Assembly: GCA_963700865.1 (NCBI GenBank)
Contig: CAVOZC010000003.1
Coordinates: 1-64,000, forward strand
DNA length: 64,000 nt
Direction of reading: 5' to 3'
DNA from: CAVOGJ01 sp963700865
Lineage (GTDB): Bacteria; Planctomycetota; Planctomycetia; Pirellulales; Pirellulaceae
The notes below the pieces were generated by a model. That model was not told where the DNA came from. It made no database searches and saw nothing but the letters and a program-made list of their open reading frames with translations. The first letter of the stretch is position 1, and each line of letters opens with the position of its first letter. The translations under genes were made by a program, and so were the position numbers. Shown here in pieces: positions 1 to 8,002 of the stretch.

Positions 1-293
1 ACGCCGTACCAACCATCGAGGGTACCGTCGCTCGTGTCGTCGATGTAGTCGAGCCGCTCGCTGAGTTCGATGATGTCGTCGTCTCGGCAGCCTTTCTTGA
101 CAATCGCGTGGGTCAGGTCGCCCGCCAAGAAGTGAACATCGGTTGCCGTGAAGGTGATGGGGTTCACATCCGCACTCGATGCACAGGCTTTAAGCTGAGC
201 GCGGACTCTGTCGATCGTGGAGTTGCCCTTCAACCTCAACAAAGCAGCGCGCTCGTGCGGCGACAATTCTAGCCGAATCTTTCGGGGCTCCAT
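1..293 (-). CDS. Small conserved-looking hypothetical protein (C-terminus beyond window edge)
   Basis: An open frame runs from an ATG at 293 to the left edge with no stop, giving 97 or more residues that begin MEPRKIRLELSPHERAALL. The start is well supported by GGAGGTG seven bases upstream. The N-terminal half is charged and helical. The rest is acidic, with a run like DDDIIELSERLDYIDD, and no transmembrane segment or signal peptide is visible. I do not recognise the family and assign no function. A very short open frame ends 28 bp upstream on the same strand and could be co-transcribed. Codon use is coding-like and differs from the repeats next to it. Confidence 0.6.
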   Translation of the reverse strand, partial: MEPRKIRLELSPHERAALLRLKGNSTIDRVRAQLKACASSADVNPITFTATDVHFLAGDLTHAIVKKGCRDDDIIELSERLDYIDDTSDGTLDGWYG

Positions 294-321
294 CGATCAC
301 CTCCATGACAACGTCGTAGTA

Positions 322-453
322 TCAAGCCGCAGCTCGACGACGACACTCCGCGCGATGCTCTTGTGCACGCTGAGCGCGATCGATCGCTTCTTGGACGCGT
401 TTGGGAAGTAAGTGTTGGGGATGATCCGCAGGCCACTGGTCGGGTAAAAACAC
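322..453 (-). CDS. Possible remnant of a small basic helical protein
   Basis: A 43-codon frame from a GTG at 453 ends in a helical stretch (LLPKRVQEAIDRAQRAQEHR, then arginine/alanine-rich to the stop). That stretch looks coding. Upstream the frame runs into the low-complexity TGCCTCGTGTTTT repeat and has no ribosome binding site. It may be the surviving C-terminus of a gene whose front was replaced by the repeat array, or a chance frame. It lies 28 bp before the gene starting at 293. Confidence 0.25.
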   Translation of the reverse strand: MFLPDQWPADHPQHLLPKRVQEAIDRAQRAQEHRAECRRRAAA

Positions 454-885
454 GAGGCAAAACACGAGGCAAAAACACCAACACGAACTGATAGAACAAC
501 ACGAGGCAAGACACAACACGAGGCAAGACACAGACCTCGCGGAGGGGGGATGCGGGATATAGGCAGTCTGCTCCGAGTCATTTGACGACCCACTGCATTG
601 ATGACCACCAACACGAGACAAGACACAGACCTCGCGGAGGGTGGATGCGGGATATAGGTAGTCTGCTCCGAGTCATTTGACCACGAGGCAACAACACGAG
701 ACAACAACAACACGAGGCAAAACACGAGGCAAGACACAGACCTCGCGGAGGTAGGATGCGGGGTATAGGCAGTCTGCTCCGAGTCATTTGACCAACCAGC
801 ACGAGACAAGACACAGACCTCGCGGAGGGTGGATGCGGGGTATAGGCAGTCTGCTCCGAGTCATTTGACGACCCACTGCATTGAT
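451..885. repeat. Array of four 59-bp repeats separated by CACGAGGCAA-type microrepeats
   Basis: Four near-identical 59-bp cores lie at 527-585, 622-680, 733-791 and 810-868. Each starts GACACAGACCTCGCGGAGG and ends CTCCGAGTCATTTGA. Between them are variable runs of short units related to AACACGAGGCAA and AACACGAGACAA. Cores 1 and 4 are both followed by the same CGACCCACTGCATTGAT extension. The long frames crossing this array are repeat translations rich in Ser, Cys and Arg and are not genes. Confidence 0.85.
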
Positions 886-961
886 CGGTCCATCTCGACG
901 ACTTTGCTTGTCAGGCATTCCATGCTCCCCATTGGAGGTGTGTGTCTTCCCTCGTTTTGAC

Positions 962-1099
962 GCGACGAGCGACGTGTCCTGGCCGCTGGCCGACAACCAA
1001 GGGACGATTCGCGACTGGATCGACTCAGACGGTGCGCTCCTCCAGCACATCGCCTACGACTCGTTCGGCAACCAGCTCGATCCCCTTACTAGTCCGCGT
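962..1099 (+). pseudogene. RHS-repeat protein fragment
   Basis: The plus frame at 962-1099 encodes a recognisable RHS-repeat signature: WPLADNQGTIRDWIDSDGAL followed closely by HIAYDSFGNQL. In intact RHS proteins this lies just before the conserved core end that precedes the variable toxin tip. Here the frame has no core end, no tip and no start, so it is a relic of about 45 codons. It abuts the 59-bp repeat array on the left and the transposase region on the right, which fits a rearranged locus. Confidence 0.6.
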
Positions 1100-1273
1100 C
1101 GGTCAAAATGGCCGATGCGGTTTCAGCAATTCGCTTAGGCGCGTCGAATTCATCGGCCGAAGGCAGTTCTAACTGCCTCGAAGTTTCACTCCGACGCGAC
1201 CTAATTGCGCCATCAATTGAGTCGATTCTTGAACATGTGCAATTGGGCCGGATTCCGTGGCCGTGTGATGATT

Positions 1274-1352
1274 GGCCAAAGGCCATATTCATCGTAGCCT
1301 GGGGCAACGCCCCAGGAATCGAGGCGTTGTTCCACGTTTGGCCGAAGGCCAT
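1274..1352. repeat. REP-like palindromic element, left of the transposase
   Basis: Three short palindromes in a row: GGCCAAAGGCC, CCTGGGGCAACGCCCCAGG and GGCCGAAGGCC. The 79-bp element is a close inverted copy of the element at 1877-1956, so the pair brackets the transposase gene in opposite orientation. This is the arrangement expected for a REP-associated tyrosine transposase (RAYT) locus. Confidence 0.75.
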
Positions 1353-1384
1353 TTTCACCTTTGAGTCATCGTGTGAAACGACCG

Positions 1385-1833
1385 TCAATCCCAAACGTAT
1401 TGTTCGTCATATTCCACTTTGTAACGTTTCAAGAACATCAGGAACTCTTCTTGAAACGTCATCTTTTGGTGTCGTCTTGGTTTCGCACGTATTTCTCAAC
1501 GTCTTCCCGGCGCGTCGGGCCGACAGAAAACATTCCATAACCGCGTTGCCAATAGAAATCTTTGTAGGCATTTCCGAGCGTTTTGATGAATTTTGACGAT
1601 TCGCGTTTTGCCTGTTCGACGAATTTGGCCGGAGCACGTACCTTGCCCATGTCAAACAAGATGTGCACGTGATCGGCGACGCCTCCCACAACGACATAAG
1701 GCGACCCCAGATCGCGGAACACCGTCGCTAAGTAAGCATGCACGCGTTCGCGGATTTCGTCGTCGAGAAACGGTTGGCGATTCTTGGTGCTAAAGATCAA
1801 ATGAGCATAGAGCTTGGTGAGGGACTGCGGCAC
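1385..1833 (-). pseudogene. IS200-like / REP-associated Y1 transposase, frameshifted near C-terminus
   Basis: The protein starts at GTG 1833 behind a strong AAAGGAG six bases upstream. Residues 1-124 show the IS200/TnpA_REP fold: an N-terminal LIFSTKNRQPF strand, the HUH metal-binding motif HVHILF at residues 55-60, and a candidate catalytic tyrosine (Y115 in VEKYVRNQ). The frame stops at 1459. The expected C-terminal tail, MTFQEEFLMFLKRYKVEYDE, continues in the next frame to a TGA at 1385, so one base appears lost near 1460. Members of the family nick and join REP hairpin DNA through the tyrosine. Inverted REP-like elements on both sides are probably its substrates. The catalytic residues precede the frameshift, so activity cannot be excluded. 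Confidence 0.8.
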
Positions 1834-1876
1834 GGTTGGCTCCTTTCCAGGCGATAACGCCAGGGTGATGGTGATT

Positions 1877-1956
1877 ATGGCCTTCGGCCAAAACGCACGA
1901 TTACGAACTTGTTCCTGGGGCGTTGCCCCAGGCTACGATGAATTTGGCCTTCGGCC
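1877..1956. repeat. REP-like palindromic element, right of the transposase
   Basis: Inverted copy of the element at 1274-1352: ATGGCCTTCGGCCA, then CCTGGGGCGTTGCCCCAGG, then TTTGGCCTTCGGCC. The outer palindromes and the central stem match; the spacer between central and inner palindromes differs. It lies about 45 bp upstream of the transposase start. Confidence 0.75.
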
Positions 1957-2109
1957 AATCCGATCGCTTCGAACCCGTGAGTGGCCCACACCGATCGCCC
2001 TCGATAGTACCGCTACCTGCGGCGGCGAAATCGCCGTGAAATCGCCCGCCGCACACGACGTCTCTCGCGTCGGTTTCATCGTCCGACGCACTTTAGAGGG
2101 CAGGTAACC

Positions 2110-2169
2110 GATGTTGCCTTTTTGCAGGTTAGATAACTGCCATTAGGTGCGGTGTGAAAAGGCAACATC
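2110..2169. repeat. Perfect 13-bp inverted repeat with 34-nt spacer
   Basis: GATGTTGCCTTTT at 2110-2122 is repeated as AAAAGGCAACATC at 2157-2169. No gene lies inside. It could be a hairpin, a binding site or the ends of a small non-coding element. It sits between the right REP element and the terminator of the surface-protein gene. Confidence 0.6.
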
Positions 2170-2196
2170 ACGCAAGGGAACGGTCGCCTGATAGCT

Positions 2197-2234
2197 AAAA
2201 AAAGGCCCGCATCAACAAAATGCTGAGCGGGCCC
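2197..2234 (-). terminator. Rho-independent terminator of the 2304-4727 gene
   Basis: Read on the minus strand, GGCCCGC pairs with GCGGGCC across a 16-base spacer and is followed directly by seven T. It lies about 70 bp after the stop of the surface-protein gene. Confidence 0.8.
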
Positions 2235-2303
2235 AGCGGCCGTTGCTTCGCCCGAAAGTTCGCCGCGAAGCGCACCCCCACGCCGGCCACGTAAACACCG
2301 GCA

Positions 2304-4727
2304 TTACAGGGTCAATACGAACGGCGTCTCCTCGTTCTCGAACGGGTCATGAGCAGCGAAATGCTCCGCCAACGCCCGATCGACGGTTCGAATACCCGCG
2401 ACGCGCAGACGCTCATGTATCCGCTTCAACACAAATCCATCATGCGCGGGTAGCAGCGAAACCTGGTCGACGATCCGAAGCGACTCGCCAAGCTGCTCGA
2501 ATTGGAAGGTCGCCGCGTCCCCGCGTCCCATACGGCTCCAGACGGCATCCGTCGCCGCGTCGCTCAGTTCAGGAGCAAAACCCGTACCGAACGTGGCCCC
2601 ATTGCTAACCGGACTCGACATCGGCACGCCAGTGAAATGCAATGACCAACTGTCGAGCGTCCCCACTATCCCCTTCCGACCATCCTTGACCGTCAGCGTC
2701 CAGTCACCGGAGGCAGGTTGCCCGTTGAAGGCGTCGGTATTGCCGCCGTCAAGCGGCAAGGAAACGGTGGTTCCCGCTGGACTCCTCAAAGTGACCGTCA
2801 GATCGGTGGGCCGCGCGTGAGTGATTACGATCGTCACGTTCAAACTGGCGACCGTGAAGACATCGTCGACCGCGATCGTTGAGTTGACCGACTTCCGATC
2901 AGGGATAGTCAGGCTTGTACCCTCTGTGTATTCGTAGCTCTGGACCGCGGGCGTGACGTCAAAAGTGTAGGCGTATTGCACTGTGCGACTATCGTGGTCC
3001 GTCACACTGGCCTGAATGGTATGTCGGCCCACAGCGAGATAACCTTCCGTCAAGACCAGATCTGCCCCCGTTGTTGCCGTGTACGCATCAGGCGTGCCGG
3101 GATCGATGGTCCAGGTCACGGTCGTGGCCGGTTGGGATTGGCCATCCTCTGTTACGATATTGGCTCGGAATGAAAGACTGTCTGGTGCCACGCTGGATAC
3201 GATCTCTTCATTGTCGCCGTCAACGTGCACGACCTCCAACTGCGGCGCCTGGCGATTCACGTGTACCAGGACGGAATCGAGGTCCCCGGTGACATTCACC
3301 ACACTGCCTGCAGGCGTGTGGACGATGTCGCAGCGGCTCTTGAACACGACATTGAATGCATCGAGTTGCGGATGGGCCACGAGTGTCCCTGTTCCTCCGT
3401 CAAACCCCAATCCACCTGCCTGTCGGACGCGCTCCAGGTGGCCATTCAATTGCATTTCCACCAAATAGGTGTCGGAATGCGAATAGTGATCTGAAGGAAA
3501 TACCTGGTCGTCGCGTGTGATGAGTACAGCCGTGGGATCGTCGTCAAAATACGCGGTGCCAAGAAATGCTCCTGACACTACCAGCGCGGGATCATCGCCC
3601 CCGACGACGGCGATACCCCGAGGAGACATCCAATAGTTGCAGTCGAACTGGTGAACCCAGATGTTCTCCGCGCCCGCTCCATCTTCGTGTTCGTCAATCC
3701 GCAAGACAAACACATCTCGCGGATGATCGGCGGATGCGGTAAGCGTTCCCGCGGGTCCAAAATCTTCCGTACCTTCGAAATCGCCCACCACATAGAGTTC
3801 CGCATCCGGGCCTGGCACGAATTTTACCCCTTGGCCTCCGGTCCGGTGCACCCAGGAGATATCTCTAGAGTCACTCTCCATTTTGACGACGTGCGTGCCC
3901 AACGTGCATGTGACGCCGTTCAAAGTAACCGTTCCGGGAAAGAAGGCGAGTACAAAAGCTTCGGAGTCGCCGACCTCCACATCATGCACTCTGACTTCGC
4001 CCGCATCCTGTAGTTGCCTTTCCCAAACGGGGGCTCCCGTGCTGGAGTCCAGTTTGAAGACAAATTGCGGGATGAGTTTTCGGTTGAGCGTGCTGGTCAG
4101 CGAATGGCCAGTATCACCAGTGTCAAACGTGGCTGTCCGGGAGAAGCTACCGGCGGCGATTACGTTCCCAGCGCCGTCCACATCGAAGGCCACAAGTTCG
4201 TCGGCGGCGGGGCCTCCAAACCGCTGGGACCAAACGCCCGCGCCGCCACTGTTGAACTTGGCGACGAATACGTCGGTCTCTCCGGCGCTGGTTAGGTCGT
4301 CCATATTCGAATCAGCAAAATCGACGGTCCCGCTGAATGTGCCACCCACGTAGATGCTGCCGTCATCATGCACGTACAACAAGTCATACGTCACGATAAA
4401 GGAGTTAAGGGGGACATAGTTGAGGCCTGCGGCGGAGAGCAGTGTTACGTCCTGCATCTCGCTGACACGGGTACCGTCGGCTTCGTACTTCGACAGCTTG
4501 TAGGCGCCCTCATCGAGTCGGCCGGTGTAAACAAATCCGTCGGCATCGGTGGCGAACTGAATGCTGTCGTCGGCCATGACCCAGTTCGATTCCATGCCAG
4601 GCACCGCGGATAGCAGGTGTCTGGCTTCGAGTAGTTCACTGAGTAGCTTCGTTCTTCCCAGTCGGCGATTCGAGCGACGACGGCTCATCACGCCTGAATG
4701 GCTTTTCGTACACTGTCGACCGTTCAT
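2304..4727 (-). CDS. Large secreted/surface beta-propeller protein with C-terminal P-domain
   Basis: An 807-residue exported protein. The start at 4727 (MNGRQ) is chosen because GGGAGGG lies seven bases upstream; an earlier GTG has no such site. The N-terminus is basic and followed by LLEARHLLSA, the planctomycete surface-protein motif. The middle third repeats motifs such as YVGGTFSGTVDF, FVAKFNSGG and VIAAGSFSRT, typical of SBBP-like propeller blades. A stretch near residues 620-730 (DLTVTLRSPAGTTVSLP, then GDWTLTVKDG and LDSWSLHFTG) matches the proprotein-convertase P/homoB domain, a beta-sandwich found at the end of many secreted proteins. No catalytic protease domain is visible, so a structural or adhesive role is more likely. 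It ends in a charged helical tail. A clear terminator follows. Confidence 0.8.
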   Translation of the reverse strand: MNGRQCTKSHSGVMSRRRSNRRLGRTKLLSELLEARHLLSAVPGMESNWVMADDSIQFATDADGFVYTGRLDEGAYKLSKYEADGTRVSEMQDVTLLSAAGLNYVPLNSFIVTYDLLYVHDDGSIYVGGTFSGTVDFADSNMDDLTSAGETDVFVAKFNSGGAGVWSQRFGGPAADELVAFDVDGAGNVIAAGSFSRTATFDTGDTGHSLTSTLNRKLIPQFVFKLDSSTGAPVWERQLQDAGEVRVHDVEVGDSEAFVLAFFPGTVTLNGVTCTLGTHVVKMESDSRDISWVHRTGGQGVKFVPGPDAELYVVGDFEGTEDFGPAGTLTASADHPRDVFVLRIDEHEDGAGAENIWVHQFDCNYWMSPRGIAVVGGDDPALVVSGAFLGTAYFDDDPTAVLITRDDQVFPSDHYSHSDTYLVEMQLNGHLERVRQAGGLGFDGGTGTLVAHPQLDAFNVVFKSRCDIVHTPAGSVVNVTGDLDSVLVHVNRQAPQLEVVHVDGDNEEIVSSVAPDSLSFRANIVTEDGQSQPATTVTWTIDPGTPDAYTATTGADLVLTEGYLAVGRHTIQASVTDHDSRTVQYAYTFDVTPAVQSYEYTEGTSLTIPDRKSVNSTIAVDDVFTVASLNVTIVITHARPTDLTVTLRSPAGTTVSLPLDGGNTDAFNGQPASGDWTLTVKDGRKGIVGTLDSWSLHFTGVPMSSPVSNGATFGTGFAPELSDAATDAVWSRMGRGDAATFQFEQLGESLRIVDQVSLLPAHDGFVLKRIHERLRVAGIRTVDRALAEHFAAHDPFENEETPFVLTL

Positions 4728-5087
4728 CTCTGTACCCTCCCGGAGACTGGGCTCCGCGTGGTTGTTTCCCTGCGGACGGAGTGACGAGGTGAAGATCACC
4801 CCGTTTCACTCTGGCCGTGTGTTTAGCGGATCGTTCTCGACGCGCTTCCTATTACTGACCCTCCCAAACCGGACCAACAGGTTTCGGAGGTTGGCAAGAA
4901 TTCTCAGAAATGTGTGAGCAACCGCCCGAGACATGGCGCAACGCACACTTGCGGGCGGAGGTGTGCGTCGGGGCACACGGTTCCGTTCGCAATTGGAAAC
5001 GGTGCGGTCGGCGTCAGACACACGATGTGGCGTATGGGCCGACGCAATGAGGGCGCTCGGACGAAGGGGGAGAAAGGGGAGAACTGA
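4728..5087. other. Intergenic region, presumed promoter of the surface-protein gene
   Basis: About 360 bp between two minus-strand genes. No coding sequence is supported. It must contain the promoter of the 4727 gene and the 3' end of the kinase transcript, but no convincing sigma-70 boxes or T-tract hairpin stand out. Confidence 0.5.
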
Positions 5088-8000
5088 CTACGGCTCCTCC
5101 GCGGCTGGCTGTTCTGCCTCACTGATACTGTTCAGCTTTTTCCTTAGACTCTCTAGCCCCTCCTGGACATCGGGCTGGTCAGGCCTCCAGGCGAGCGACT
5201 GCTCCGCCTGCTCGATGCCCGCCTCATAGGCCTGCCGCGCTTCGGCTCGACGACCTTCATCCCGCAACAGGTTTCCGAGGTCGCAAAGCACACGGCTCAG
5301 TGATTCATACGTACGCGGAAATGTCGTGACGAGATTTCGGTAGAGTTCCGCCGCCTTGCGAAAGTGTTGCTCTGCCTCACCCGACTTCACGGTCTTTCGC
5401 AGTGCCCTGGCCAGGTACCACTCACCCCGCCCACGCGATGCGTGAAAGTCCAGGACATCCGGATAGCGCCCCGCCAATTCTTCCAGCACAAACGTTGCTT
5501 CGGTAAGCATCTGCACCGCTTCATCGAACTTATCTTGTCTGGAGAGAATTTCTCCCAGTTGAACCTGGGCGTCGGCATGAGTCTGGAACGCGGAGGGATG
5601 GCACCACTCGTCCAGGAATGCTTCGTCCTTCAATTCGCTCTGCAGGAGTTTCGCAGGCGACTCTCCGTTCGGCAGAGTTTTTTGCGTCGCTGCCAGGGCG
5701 CCTCGAAATGCCGACTCCGCCTCGAGCCATCTGTGCTGGTCAGACAGTTTACTAGCCAGGGTGACCTGCAACATTCCCAGAATGCGGGCAAACCGCAAGT
5801 CGCTGGGGTATTCCGTACACAGTGTTTGACACTCATCGATCGCCTGGCGACAAACTTGCTCTGATTCGGCCACGCGCCCCAGGTCCTGCAGCACCGCGGC
5901 CAGATTCCCGGCAGCACGAAAAGAGGTGTCCCAGGCCTCCATGAACTTGTCGTCTTGCCGTGTTGCCGCGGCCGCGGATTCCCATGCTCGCCGCGCGGAC
6001 GATTCCGCCTCCGGCAGCCGTCCGAGCCTCCGCAAGAAACACGACTGGTTGAGTTCGATACTTGCGAGCATCTCGTTGTTCCTCACGTTACCGGGTTCCA
6101 GAGCCGCAGTCTGTTCGACAACCCCGGCCGCCTTACGGTTTACTTCCAAGGCCAGCTCCGTTCGCCCCGCGCCGTCGAGCCCATTGGCGTAGTTGTGATA
6201 CAGTTGCCCGAGCGTCTTCAGGAGGTGCAGGTTGTCGGGCCGCGATTCGCGGAAAGGCGCCAGCACATGAATGGCCTGTTCCGCGGCTTCGAACGATTCC
6301 TTCCATTTGCCTGACTTATCCAGGATGCTTGCCATTCGAGCGAGTGCGAAGCCGGTTTCCAGCTGATCAACGAACTCCTCAGACGTTGTGTTCGTTAGGT
6401 CTTCGTAGATTGCGAGTGCGTCGTCCAGAAAGCGACGTTGCGTTGACGTCAGCTCGGAGTCGTCGCTAATCCGTTGCAGGGCGATGTTGCAGTACATTTT
6501 ATCCGCGGCCTTGCGAACCATCCGGGCGTTTTCCGTGGCCCGCTGGAGTGCCGCCTCCTGATGCGCCAGTGCGTTCTGTGTCCTTTGATGGGCGCGCCAG
6601 ATCATGCCGGCCGCGGCCGCCACCGTCAGCGAAACCAAAAGCATCGCGACAGCCGCCACGAAGACCAAATCGGAGTGCCTGCTCATCAAGCGTCGCAACC
6701 GCTGCAGTTTCGACACGCGGCGCGCGGAAATGGGGCGGCCGTCCAGGTATCGGCACAAGTCGTCCGCCATTTCCTGGGCCACCAAATATCGATTCTCCGA
6801 ACGTTTTTCCAGGGCCTTCGAGACGATTGTCGCCAGCTCGCGCGGGATTGACGGGTTGATCTTGAGCGGAGTAATCGGCTCGCCCTCGGCGATTTCCCGC
6901 AGCATTGCTTGGCGACTGGTCGCACGACAAGCGGGCTGCAAAGTCAACAGCTCGTACAGCGTCGCCCCCAGTGAATAAATGTCCGTCCGGTGATCGACCA
7001 CCGCTTTCGGAGCCTGCGTCTGCTCCGGGCTCATATAACGCAGCGTCCCCACAATGTCACCGGTTACGGTTGCACTGGGCTCATTGTCGATGTGTGCCAA
7101 GCCAAAGTCGGTGACCCACAACTGGCCCTCGCTGTTGACCAGCAGGTTGCCCGGCTTGATGTCCCGATGCATGATGCCGTTCTCGTGGGCATAATGCAGC
7201 GCCTCGGCGGCCTGGATCCCCAGTTGAGCCACGCCGCGGAAATATTCGCGGGTACCGAAACGGGACAGGGTGGAGGCTGTGCTGGCGGGCCGTAGTTGCG
7301 TATCGCCGCCGATGGATACGACAGGATTTGTGGACGGCAACTCGGTCTCCCGATGATGGGAGCCCTGTTCGTGAGCGGTCGCGGCCGCCCACCGCAAATC
7401 GTCAACGGCCGCCGGCACGCCCCGTACTACGCCGCGCGACTCCCTGAGTCCGGCAATCAGCTCAGCCAAGCTTTGCCCGTGGATCAGTTGCATGGAGTAA
7501 TAGTGCACGCCGCGGTCGGTCCCCACGGAGTAGACTGAGACGATATTCGGGTGGTCGAGCGTGCCCGCCGCTCGGGCCTCGTTCTTGAAGCGGTTGAGCT
7601 GCCGCGGGTCGAGGATCGCGGCAAAGGGCAGGACCTTCAGCGCCACATGGCGGCCGATAGAAATCTGCTCGGCCTCGTAGACCACTCCCATCCCGCCCCG
7701 GCCAATCTCACGCAGGATGCGAAAATCGCCCAGCGTCCCGGGAGAGGGAACCGCCCGATCGCCGCGTCCCAGAATGGGACCACCGCCAGCCTGCGATGCA
7801 TAGCCCAGGTCGGCCATGGCCAGCATTGCCGGCAGCAGCCGTTCAATCCGTCGCGCCAACTGCGGGAATTTCGCCGCGTACTCGTCCAAGTTGATCACCT
7901 GACCGGTGTGCAGCTTTTCGGAGATCTCGGCGAGCAGATCATCCAGGACTTGCTGATCGCTCGTCTCTGTTGTTTCCTTTTGATCAACTGTGCGGACCAT
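5088..8000 (-). CDS. Membrane Ser/Thr protein kinase with C-terminal TPR region
   Basis: A 970-residue PknB-type kinase. Residues 1-90 are an acidic helical leader. The kinase domain spans about 93-420: glycine loop EIGRGGMGVVYEA (98-110), catalytic lysine in VALKVLPF (K122), HRDIKPGNLL (HRD 278-280), DFG at 298-300, then GTLRYMSPEQ. An insertion of about 60 residues (185-245) separates the two lobes, longer than usual. A single transmembrane helix lies near 444-467. The remaining 500 residues form helical TPR-like repeats, presumably the sensing or docking part on the other side of the membrane. The ATG is 2 bp after the stop of the ECF sigma gene, so the two are translationally coupled. Such kinase-sigma pairs are a known planctomycete theme in which kinase and sigma probably act in one signalling pathway. 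Confidence 0.93.
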   Translation of the reverse strand: MVRTVDQKETTETSDQQVLDDLLAEISEKLHTGQVINLDEYAAKFPQLARRIERLLPAMLAMADLGYASQAGGGPILGRGDRAVPSPGTLGDFRILREIGRGGMGVVYEAEQISIGRHVALKVLPFAAILDPRQLNRFKNEARAAGTLDHPNIVSVYSVGTDRGVHYYSMQLIHGQSLAELIAGLRESRGVVRGVPAAVDDLRWAAATAHEQGSHHRETELPSTNPVVSIGGDTQLRPASTASTLSRFGTREYFRGVAQLGIQAAEALHYAHENGIMHRDIKPGNLLVNSEGQLWVTDFGLAHIDNEPSATVTGDIVGTLRYMSPEQTQAPKAVVDHRTDIYSLGATLYELLTLQPACRATSRQAMLREIAEGEPITPLKINPSIPRELATIVSKALEKRSENRYLVAQEMADDLCRYLDGRPISARRVSKLQRLRRLMSRHSDLVFVAAVAMLLVSLTVAAAAGMIWRAHQRTQNALAHQEAALQRATENARMVRKAADKMYCNIALQRISDDSELTSTQRRFLDDALAIYEDLTNTTSEEFVDQLETGFALARMASILDKSGKWKESFEAAEQAIHVLAPFRESRPDNLHLLKTLGQLYHNYANGLDGAGRTELALEVNRKAAGVVEQTAALEPGNVRNNEMLASIELNQSCFLRRLGRLPEAESSARRAWESAAAATRQDDKFMEAWDTSFRAAGNLAAVLQDLGRVAESEQVCRQAIDECQTLCTEYPSDLRFARILGMLQVTLASKLSDQHRWLEAESAFRGALAATQKTLPNGESPAKLLQSELKDEAFLDEWCHPSAFQTHADAQVQLGEILSRQDKFDEAVQMLTEATFVLEELAGRYPDVLDFHASRGRGEWYLARALRKTVKSGEAEQHFRKAAELYRNLVTTFPRTYESLSRVLCDLGNLLRDEGRRAEARQAYEAGIEQAEQSLAWRPDQPDVQEGLESLRKKLNSISEAEQPAAEEP

Positions 8001-8002
8001 GG

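Noticed and set aside
297..809. Long minus-strand frames of 78-170 codons through the left repeat array
   Set aside because: They translate the 59-bp repeat and its microrepeat spacers into recurring Ser/Cys/Arg-rich peptides, with no ribosome binding site.
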